Positions 11,101 to 19,844 of a DNA stretch of 64,000 nt are shown one piece after another (the first letter of the stretch is position 1; every line of letters starts with the position of its first letter). Source of the DNA: Malus domestica (Eukaryota > Streptophyta > Magnoliopsida > Rosales > Rosaceae); contig NC_091663.1 in the NCBI RefSeq assembly GCF_042453785.1, positions 35,514,001-35,578,000 of the forward strand, read 5' to 3'. The position numbers were made by a program, and so were the translations under genes. A model generated the notes under the pieces. It had not been told where the DNA came from and did no database searches. It saw only the letters and a program-made list of their open reading frames with translations.

Positions 11101-12360
11101 TTCATATAAGGTCAAGGAGTGTAGTTGTAAAAAATCATCAAAATCGGAGTTAAATTAACCGTAAATTGTGATTTTTCGTTTATAACCGTCGAAAAGTTTT
11201 GTCCCGTTACTTGCTCTCTGGATGTTTGTTTTTTGCAATTTTTGGCGTATGCGATCTCGAAATATATAAAAACATGTTTGACGGTTGGATCATTGAAACT
11301 AGTTTCGTAGAATGAGTATCCTATCAAAACAATAGATTCACTAATACTTAATAGTTTATTCATACTTTTATTAAGTATAATATAAGATTATTCACTAGTG
11401 TAAATATTTTAAATTGAAGATCGAATTCAATCATTGTATTCATATAAGGTCAAGAAGTGTAGCTGCAAAAAATCATCAAAATCAGAGTTAAAATGACCGT
11501 TAAATCGTGATTTTTCTTTTTATAACCGTCGAAAAGTTTTGTCCCGTTAATTGATCTCTGAATGTTTGTTTTTTGTAATTTTTAACGTATGCGATCTCGA
11601 AGTATATACAAACATGTTTGACGGTTGGATCTTTGAAACTAGTTTCGTAGAATGAGTATCCCATCAAAACAATAGATTCACTAATACTTAATAGTTTATT
11701 CATACTTTTATTAAGTATAACATAAGATTTTGTGGTATCCACTGGTGTAAATATTTTAAATTGAAGATCGAATTCATTACTTGTATTCATATAGGGTCAA
11801 GGAGTGTAGTTGTAAAAAATCATCAAAATCGGAGTTAAAATAACCGTTAAATCGTGATTTTTCGTTTATAACCGTCGAAAACTTTTGTCCCATTACTTGA
11901 TCTCTGAATGTTTGTTTTTTGCAATTTTTGGTGTATGCGATCTCGAAGTATATACAAACATGTTTGACGGTTGGATCATTGAAACTAGTTTTGTAGAATG
12001 AGTATCCCATCAAAACAATAGATTCACTAATACTTAATAGTTTATTCATATTTTTATTAAGTATAACATAAGATTTTGTGGTATCCACTAGTATAAATAT
12101 TTCAAATTGAAGATCGAATTCAATCATTGTATTCATATAGGGTCAAGGAGTGTGGTTGTAAAAAATCATCAAAATCGGAGTTAAAATGACCGTTAAATCG
12201 TGATTTTTCGTTTATAACTGTAAAAAAGTTTTGTCCCGTTACTTGCTCTCTGAATGTTTGTTTTTTGCAATTTTTGGTGTATGCGATCTCGAAGTATATA
12301 CAAACATGTTTGACGGTTGGATCGTTGAAATTAGTTTCGTATAATTCGTATCCCATGAAG
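8141..12360. repeat. Tandem array, nine units of about 346 bp
   Basis: Units start at about 8141, 8488, 8833, 9179, 9526, 11026, 11361, 11701 and 12047, each with 'catacttttattaagtat' or a close variant. Spacing is 335-347 bp apart from unit 5, which is split by the 9539-10675 insertion. Copies differ by a few per cent plus small deletions (for example in the units at 11026 and 11361). Minus-strand open frames of 70-98 codons recur in most units, but their ends and frames are not conserved in a coding-like way. Confidence 0.9.
9539..10675. mobile_element. Mutator-type foldback element, 1.14 kb
   Basis: Nearly identical inverted termini of about 188 bp begin 'gggtaaaagactgtttacta'. A perfect 9-bp TSD (cttttatta) flanks the element at 9530-9538 and 10676-10684 and shows insertion into unit 5 of the tandem array. 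The core (about 9728-10490) is polypyrimidine on the left and polypurine on the right, with 'ttcttc'/'gaagaa' repeats and A/T homopolymers. The long Phe/Ser- or Glu/Lys-rich open frames in this core are products of composition. Confidence 0.9.
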
Positions 12361-12837
12361 TTCAATGGTGTGTGTGTGTATATATATATTTATTTATTAA
12401 GTATATTTAAATCTATTTATTTTGTATGTATAATTATTATAGTTTTTAGGGGTATAAAATTTCATATATATATATATAATTATTATAGTTAATATTTTGG
12501 GTATAATTATTATAGTATATATAATTATTATAATTATTATAGTTAATTTAATATATATATATAATTATTATAGTTTTTAGGGTTATAAAATTGTTAAATT
12601 AATATATATATATATAATTATTATAGTATTTTTTTTAGGGTTATAAATTATTAAATTAATATTCTGCTTATCGTGTATCGTGTTACCCACGTGTATACCC
12701 GAACAAACCCGTTATCTTAACAGGTGCTTATCGGGTTACCTGATAACGACCCGTTTCGTTATCGTGTGGACCCGAACACCTGTTAATTTCGTGTCGTGTC
12801 GTGTCGGGTTATCGGGTCGTGTCAGGAATTGCCAGGC

Positions 12838-12960
12838 CTTAAATGACACAATAAAAGGAGCTTTTTTATTGGAAGGGGTAGCAATGAGTCACATTCATGT
12901 TTACCCAATTATGTTCATGTAAGATTTGTGTCGCGTTCATATTTCTTATCGTAATTAGCA
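12838..12960. repeat. Right arm of outer inverted repeat
   Basis: This is the inverted counterpart of 7100-7234. It starts directly at the 'aggcctggca' terminus of the hAT-like block, with no intervening insertion. Confidence 0.6.
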
Positions 12961-13196
12961 AGTAAAGTAATAACATTGAATAATATAATAATATAATAAC
13001 ACATAGATCAATTTAAGAGATTATTTGTGAAATCCTAAAAATAAATAAGAGACGAAAAAATCACAAAAATTACACCTCTAGCTACCTAGCTAGCTAGTCT
13101 TTATTTCGCAGTTAAATAATCGGATAAGCATAGACACAAGTCAATGATCAGTCATATGGCATTTGGCAATGGAGAGATATTGTTGGCCGGGATCCA

Positions 13197-13305
13197 TCAC
13201 AAGATGGTGCATCTGCTTGCAATGGCCTCCTCACACCGGACCTCAGCGTGCTGGACTGTCACGCGGTCAGGGTATGTAGGAGGCAAATAAGTACCATGCG
13301 ACACA

Positions 13306-13348
<43 letters not shown>

Positions 13349-14351
13349 CATCATCATCATCACCATCATCATCATTATTATTGCCTGCTGCCTCAGGAGG
13401 AGTATGAACGTATTGAAACTCAAATAAGTTGTGGTGGCTACCACCATCAGAACTTGTGCAGCTTCTTCCTTCGCCACCTTCATGATCTCCGCAAACTTCG
13501 TTCGCAGGCCTGCTATTGGCGCCGCTTCCTCCGCCGTGGGGCTCATTTTGCTCGTCATCCTTGACATTAATGACATTAACCCTAGCATGAGCCTGGGGTT
13601 GTGGTTGAGGTTGAGGTTCAGGCTGAGGCTGAGGCTGAGGTTCAGGCTTTTCGTCGAAGAATGTGAGCTTAATTCTTTGATTGCTTCCGGATTGAGTAAG
13701 CTCCAACTTCTGTAGCCTTTGGATGTTGGGAAGTTTTTGGAGCTCCCCCATTTGAGCCCATCTTATGATCTCAAGCCCTTGATCTTGTGCTCCGTCCGAC
13801 ATGTGGCTGCCGGTTGCCTTGGGTTGCAAGAAATTGCTGTCGGGTGGCGGTAGAGTATTATCCTCACACGTGAGCCCTGCAGAAAACCTAGCATGCCCTA
13901 CTGCCTCGTTGATCATGTTCTTGTCTACCGTGGATTCAACAGTTAATCTTCCAGATTCCGGATCGAACTTAACAGAATAGTTTCCTGGGGAAAATATGAT
14001 CATAAAAAAAGATAAATAAAATACGAAATTTCGTAGTACCCCGAATTATTTCATAAAAAATAAAAATTTATAACAAAATAAAAAAAATACCCTGAAGATT
14101 TGAGAGGAATCTCTTGAGCTTCTTTTGAGATTTGGGACATTCTATGTTTATTTTTGTAATCTCAGTCTGCCATGATTTAGTTTAAATAAATTAATGCAGC
14201 AGAGTGTAAAAAAAGAGCGATACCAAGACAACAAAACAATCTTTTTTTGCGAGGATAGGAGGATTGTAAGAATTGGCAAAATGTATACAAAGAAAATAGT
14301 TTTCAATTGGTAGGAATTGGTAAGTACCTGAGGAATGTGATTCTGGGCCAT
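13197..14351 (-). CDS. HMA-domain isoprenylated plant protein (HIPP-like)
   Basis: Three exons on the minus strand join in frame: 14328-14351, 14091-14166 and 13197-13984, giving 295 aa with GT-AG introns. Residues 9-70 have the beta-alpha-beta-beta layout of a heavy-metal-associated domain (ITKINIECPKSQKKLKRFL, then YSVKFDPESGRLTVES). The usual CxxC metal site is CPKS, with Ser21 in place of the second Cys. The middle is rich in Pro/Gln repeats (about 143-160). An Asp/Asn run of more than 20 residues follows, encoded by an ATT/ATC microsatellite (13306-13365). The protein ends CTIL, a CaaX box fit for geranylgeranylation. HIPP proteins are thought to act as metallochaperones or membrane-linked scaffolds; loss of the Cys pair argues against ordinary Cu/Zn chaperone use. 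The start is the first ATG and needs exon 1 to complete the fold. Confidence 0.75.
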
Positions 14352-14440
14352 GGATGGTGGCTTTGTAGTATTATCCCTGGAATCAAGAATGATCAGATGG
14401 CTGAGATTTCTTGCAGTTCAAAGGAAATGAGAGAAGGGTT

Positions 14441-14452
14441 TTTATATATATA
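14441..14452 (-). promoter_or_regulatory. TATA box of HIPP-like gene
   Basis: On the minus strand this reads 'tatatatataaa', about 90 bp upstream of the ATG at 14351. Position and composition fit a plant TATA box. Confidence 0.45.
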
Positions 14453-15510
14453 CAGAGGATCTTTTGTCTTAAATTATTTTTAATTTTCTTGATTGAGTGA
14501 ATTAATGATTCTCTAGCATGCAGAAAATATTTTGTGAAAGTGAATATTAAAAGAGAGTATGAGGACCTGTATCTTGCAGAATCCCAAGGATTTATGTGCA
14601 TAAGATATCTGCATGAAGAGGGAGGGATTTTTTTATTTTTTATTTTTTATTTTGTTACTGAGGGGAGAGAGATTTGAAATGATTATAATAATTTAAAAGA
14701 GGGAGAGTTTTGCACTCGGAAAGCATGAGTTTCCCCTTCCAATAGAATATTAGACGCATGCGAAGAGGGAGGGATTTGAATCCCCCGATTTGGACCAAAA
14801 CATTTCCATATTAATAGTAATTTAGAAGTCCAAGTAAATGGCTAAATTCTAGTTAAATTATTTTCACGATATTTACAAAGATACTTTTACAAATGACGGT
14901 TAACTCATTCACTATTTAGTACCAAACTTCTTACAAATATATGGTGTTATGTATCCGTGTGACTCTCGAACATGGGACATCCTCCAACTCAAACAAACTG
15001 CTCACGTCCGAAGATTGTTTGCTTTGAAATACAATAATATGAGCTTATTTCATCCAAATTATACATTTGAGCATGACGTGACATGGTTGATATGTCACAC
15101 ATGCCACATGATGTATTATTCTATGTATTATAATAAGCGTGGACGTCAATGTTAATATGTCTCAATTTTAAGGTATATTAATAAAAAAAACAAATCCACA
15201 TGTTTTTATTTGAGCGTAATTGTAACATCATGTAACTGTGTTTCAAACACAACGAAAAATTGAAGGAACTACACCTTGAAATAGAAAGTTTCACATACAG
15301 CTTGCTTGATTCTGTTCGTTTGGAACCAAGTCCAAAGTCTCACCAACTTATCATAAATCAGAACACAGATTTTTTAAAGAAACATGCTGGATTACCGAAC
15401 ACAACAGATCGAATTTGAAATCTATTCGAAATACAATGGTTTTATTTTTCCCACAAACCGAGTCATTTAGTTCAAATATTTGTACTTGCACAATGAAACT
15501 AACTCTAACT
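14453..15510. other. Intergenic between HIPP-like and PhzF-like genes
   Basis: This is AT-rich DNA with A/T homopolymer tracts near 14628-14655. No gene is supported. The last part is the 3' flank of the PhzF-like gene. Confidence 0.4.
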
Positions 15511-17712
15511 TCAAACTAAAACAGTTCCTTCCATGACAGTAACCGCTTTCCCTCGCAGCAGCACCCTTTGATTCTGCTCGTCTAGATGAATGCATACTAC
15601 TCCTCCTCGACGTGATGCCTAAAAATAAGCAATGATGTATCAACATAAAGGGTTGTAAGCTTATGATCAGAACGAAGATAGGGAAAGAGAGGGATAGCGA
15701 GTGCAAGAGAGAGTACCACGTATCCAACAACATGAGATTTTCCGAGTTTTTTGCACCAGTATGATGCTAAGACACAATGTGCGCTCCCGCAAACAGGATC
15801 CTGACATTAACAAGAAGCAGCATTCAGATTTTTACCAACCGTAGTTCCTGAGTTCACAAAACCGAAAACTGATAAGTGAGCAAGCAGCATACCTCATTAA
15901 CACCGTGTTTAGGGGCAAAGAATCTACTGTAAAAATCATAACCGGACTCTGGAGGAGCAATCGCTGTTGCAAGCACTCCCCTAGACCCCGGACATTTTTT
16001 GATTGCATCAGGCTGTGGCTGTAAATCTGCAATCGCTTTTGCTGATGGAAGCACAACCTTGCGGAAAATGAAACAAGAATGAAGCAGAACCATCAGAAAG
16101 GAAAAGTTATAGGCTTATATTGATTGAAAGGATGATATGGAACCGAAAATGCAGGTTCCTAAAAGGATTGCATGACTTACAAGTAGATCATCTGTGACAG
16201 TTGCCCTCCTTATATCAATAATACAAGAGCTGTTCAAGGCCTTGGAGATAACCGAAACCTCATCAGAGTTGAATTCATTAGACGGGGCGGCAGGAAAGTT
16301 CAGTTCAATGAAATAGGACGACTCTTGTGCTTCACCATTGGCTGTCTTAACATCTAGAACCTTCTTAGCTGTTAAAATTCCAGACAGAGTCGAAAACTCA
16401 ATAATGTCGGAACTTATCAAACCAGACTTAAAGAGAGTGTGTGAAGAAGCTAATGTTCCATGACCGCAAAGCTCAACCTGCGAAAAGGGAATCAGATTTA
16501 GATACCCGAGTGGAAAGAAAGTTTGTTTTTTAAGTAAAGTTACGCACATGAAAGCCTAAAAAGAACCATTTTAACTGAATTCTTGGCTGCTGAAGATCTT
16601 GACACTCCAAATTTTGGCGTGGGTTTTATATTTCAAACTTTGCTACTATGAACCCAGATTACGAACTTGAAACCAGAGGAACTATAAAGATCGATTATTT
16701 GATCATATGAAAGGAAACACTAAACATTGGTGATTGAGCTGGTCAGACCTCATTAGTAGGCGAGAACCATCTGAGACCGAACCGAGGAGCTGAGTGAGAG
16801 TCATTGATTCGAGTCAAGTAGCACGTCTGGGATAGATTGAACTCGAAGGCCACAGCTTGTAGCCACTGGTCGTCTCTATCTTCCTCCAGCAAGCAAACCG
16901 CTGCTGGGTTCCCCTTGAAAGCCGAGTCTGTGAACGCGTCCACCTACACAGCCATTTCACCAGTCAGCCCTACACACTACTTGCACGCCTTACATGCAAG
17001 AGATACTTCCGCGGTACCCCAAGTCAATCACGTCCACATTGCAGTGCGTGAATGAGTGGGGATACTTCCATGCAGGGAATGTTAAACTGTCCCACAGGGT
17101 TAAGAAAACCAAAAGGGTTTAAATAGTATTACCCCACTCTAACTAATACCAAGTTTTTTATGGTAAAACCCCACACCTGAAGATTGTGCAGGTGGTTAAT
17201 GGGGATAGTATCGGTGTCGTTAGAATAGGACGGGCCCGACGATCCAAAAATTTCAACATGGTATCAAAGTCCACAGTTACGGACCCGTGCAAACCAATGA
17301 GCTTGTCACCACCCGGAAGGAAACAAGTCTGATCTCTTAATATAAAGATGACCGATGAGTTCCAATTGAAAACAAGTGGGCCCAACATGGGCCAAGTGCA
17401 AGCCAATGAGCTTGTCACCACCCGGAAGGAAACAAGTCTGATCTCTTAATATAGAGACGACCGATGACCAACGTGAGCCAACCTCTGAGTTTCAATTACC
17501 GATGTGGATTTCCACGTGTGAAGAAAATCAAAGGGGTTTAAATAGTATTACCCCACTCTAACTAATACTGAGATCACTTGAGGAGTAAGGACAGTATCGA
17601 TATCGTTAGAGTGGAGCGAGCTCGGAGATTCAAAAATTCCAACAGGGAAGTCACAAACATAAAAGAGATAACGAAAGCATACCACATAATACTTGACTGG
17701 TTTCTTCGCCAT
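15511..17712 (-). CDS. PhzF-like isomerase/epimerase family protein, complete copy
   Basis: Six exons on the minus strand: 17683-17712, 16749-16943, 16181-16477, 15893-16057, 15717-15800 and 15511-15618. They join in frame with GT-AG introns to give 292 aa, the usual length of the phenazine-biosynthesis PhzF-like family. Recognisable parts are VDAFTDSAFKGNPAAVC (11-27), a CGHGTLAS block (79-86) and DPVCGSAHC (230-238). PhzF enzymes fold as two diaminopimelate-epimerase-like halves around an active site. The family motif NLSET carries the catalytic Glu; here it is NLSQT, with Gln49 from codon CAG. The protein may therefore be catalytically altered. The plant substrate is unknown. It is the intact member of a local duplication group, and intron 1 holds a TRIM element. 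Confidence 0.88.
17080..17644 (+). mobile_element. TRIM-like miniature LTR retroelement in intron 1
   Basis: The left repeat (17080-17258) begins TGTTAAACTG and ends TTTCAACA. Directly after it comes 'tggtatcaaagt', close to the initiator-Met tRNA primer-binding sequence 'tggtatcagagc'. The right repeat (about 17503-17644) ends ATTCCAACA. A 5-bp TSD, gggaa, lies at 17075-17079 and 17645-17649. There is no coding region, and the size (565 bp) fits a TRIM. A 65-bp internal block starting 'agccaatgagcttgtcacc' occurs twice (about 17290 and 17400). The right LTR is shorter than the left, so the copy is degenerate. Confidence 0.7.
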
Positions 17713-18249
17713 TGGAAGGAAGATTGAAATGATTATGCAGCACTCCAGAAAGAGTTTAAGTAAGAGAGTGACTCGACAAGATCCCACCTGCCGACAACTT
17801 GTCAAGAAACATATCTTATGTCTTCTTGATCGAATATGTTTTTCGACTTTCGATACAAATTACCGTCTCACATTGTGCAGGTAACTTATGTTGTGAACAT
17901 GTGATTGTAATGCGTTATTTTTGCGTACATATGTTTTGCATGTAAAGAATCCGACATATCCCGCGCCCTATCATTGTCGCATCACTTTTGCCAAGTCATT
18001 GTTTCTCCCACTTTCTATTATTAAAGGAAAAGCAATCAAGATTCAAGGAAAAAAAAACGTGTAAAACGCATGCAACTTGTGAAATTTTTTGTAGGCCCAT
18101 GCACGTCCACCATCAACATCATCGGTATTCACTGTTTTAAAAATTTACGCTTAACCCTGCTTAGGACCATCTAATTAATTTATTCAAAGATAATGTTTGT
18201 TCCACGCTAATTGAGTAATTTATTCAAATATTTATATTTAGCACAATGA
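17713..18249. other. 5' flank of intact PhzF-like gene
   Basis: No coding sequence is seen. This should contain the promoter of the PhzF-like gene, but no clear TATA box stands out. Confidence 0.4.
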
Positions 18250-18545
18250 AATTCACTCCAATTTCAAGCTAAAACAGTTCCTTCCATGACAGTAACAGCT
18301 TTCCCTCGCATCAATACCCTTTGATTCTACTCATCTAGATGCATGCGTACTACTCCCCCTCGACGCGATGCCTGAAACTAAACAATAATGTATCAACATA
18401 CAAGATAGGAAGATTATGAAAAGAACAGAGAGAGAGAGAGAGCGAGAGAGAGTACCATGTATCCAACTCGGATTTTCCGAGTTTTTTGCACCAGTATGAT
18501 GCTAAGGCACAATGTGAGCTCCCAAAAAGGGGATCCCAACATGCA
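18250..18545 (-). pseudogene. PhzF-like fragment, last two exons
   Basis: About 18262-18371 matches the final exon of the 15511-17712 gene, and 18451-18535 matches its DPVCGSAHC exon, in the same order and strand, with a GA-repeat intron between (18427-18450). The exon-5 copy reads DPLFGSSHCALASYWCKK and has lost the AG of its splice acceptor (now 'ttgggatcc'). Upstream exons are absent, so it is a broken duplicate. Confidence 0.8.
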
Positions 18546-18774
18546 GAAGTAGCAGTATTCAGATTTATGTAAATTATGAGCATTTGGAAATGTTTTTAAA
18601 ATAACTTAAAACACTTTTGGTGAAAATGTTTTTTAAACCAATTTTAGTGCCGCCTATGACCCTCCTAATTAATTTATTCAAATATAATGTTTCTTGACAT
18701 AATGTTTCTGTTCCACATTAATTGAGTAATTTATTCAAATATTTATATTTAGCACAATGAAATTCACTCCAATT

Positions 18775-18935
18775 TCAAGCTAAAACAGTTCCTTCCATGA
18801 CAGTAACAGCTTTCCCTCGCATCAGTAGCCTTTGATTCTGCTCATCTAGATGAATGCATACAACTCCCACTCGACGCGATGCCTGAAAGTAAACAATAAT
18901 GTATCAACAATACAAGGTAGTAAGATTATGAAAAG

Positions 18936-18972
<37 letters not shown>

Positions 18973-19230
18973 ATCACTTCTCTAGACTCTGGAGGAGCAA
19001 CTTCATTAATTTTGTGCTTAGGGGAGAAGAATCTACTGCATTCATATCCAGACTCTGGATGAGCAATCCCCGTTACAATCACTTCTCTAGACTCCGGAAA
19101 AATTCTGATTTCATCAAACTGCGGCCGTAAATCTGCAACCGCTTGTGCTAATGGAAGCACAACCTTTGATCAAAAGCATAATATGCAATGGGAAATATAG
19201 CCCTCCTTATTTCAATCGTAGAAGCACCAC
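18775..19230 (-). pseudogene. PhzF-like fragment, rearranged, cut by Copia
   Basis: A last-exon copy lies at about 18775-18882. A GA tract at 18939-18968 then runs straight into exon-4-like sequence at 18970-19165 (with VVLPLAQAVADLRPQ and PESGYE), so exon 5 is missing. An exon-4 segment around 'gactctggaggagcaa' appears twice. A short exon-3 piece (19196-19215, 'gccctccttatttcaat') precedes the Copia insertion site. Confidence 0.75.
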
Positions 19231-19235
19231 CCAAA

Positions 19236-19775
19236 TGTTGTGCGGAAGCGGCATTCACTGTAAGTGAATAGTAAGACAGAACAGAATAAAAAACAACACC
19301 AACAAGAACACCAAGATTTATACTGGTTCGGCAATGCCTACATCCAGTTTGGAGACGACGGAGTATTCCACTATAATCAATGAGAACATACAATAGTGTT
19401 TATCACTCAATTTCCCAAAGACCCGAATAACTCAAGCTCTCACACTTACAATAGGAAGAGAAAACCAAAAATACAAAGCAAGACAATTTGAGAAAATTCT
19501 TCTCTATGCCAAATGGCTTCTTGCTATTTTTCTCTCTTCCTTGTTCTTCTCTACTTCTCCATGCTTATGAGCTACACCTTGCTCTCCTTTTATAGCCAAA
19601 GAAAAAGCTTCTCAAAGACATCAATGGCCAAAGGCCTAACATCAAGTCAAAAAGAATTAGGCATAAGTGCATCCAATTTTGGTTTCCCACATGTAGCATG
19701 CCATCCAACAATTTTGACCACAAAAGTAGCCCAAAGATTTGGACTTTGACTACATGTTTGAGTCAATAATCAACA
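19236..19775 (-). repeat. Copia 3' LTR
   Basis: This 540-bp LTR is nearly identical to the copy at 22933-23473. By eye all differences (about six substitutions and one indel) fall in the first roughly 90 bp. A purine-rich 'caaggtggagat' on the minus strand at 19776-19787 is a plausible polypurine tract. Confidence 0.9.
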
Positions 19776-19844
19776 ATCTCCACCTTGACTCAAACCCTCT
19801 AAGTAGAACTCCAAATAGTCGTCTCCCAATCCCCCATGGGGCAA

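Larger units (their letters stand above)
7507..12837 (-). mobile_element. hAT-like element carrying a tandem array
   Basis: The termini are inverted ('aggcctggca' at the left, 'tgccaggcct' at the right). Each is followed inward by subterminal repeats of 'gggtcgtgtc' or 'cgggtt' type (7525-7670 and 12665-12825), a signature often seen at plant hAT-like elements. No clean 8-bp TSD is visible, because the flanks are themselves inverted copies. The interior is mainly the 346-bp array plus AT-rich DNA (12370-12660). A minus-strand open stretch at 7944-8052, ending in a stop near the left end, could be the C-terminal remnant of a transposase, but I cannot confirm that. Confidence 0.5.

Noticed and set aside
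8141..12360. Regular repeats considered as a CRISPR-like array
   Set aside because: The units are about 346 bp, directly adjacent with no unique spacers, and the genome is plant.
8281..12365. Repeated minus-strand frames of 70-98 codons starting MNTMIEFDLQFK or similar
   Set aside because: They recur because the 346-bp unit is repeated; ends vary with small indels, and no family or splice or promoter context supports coding.
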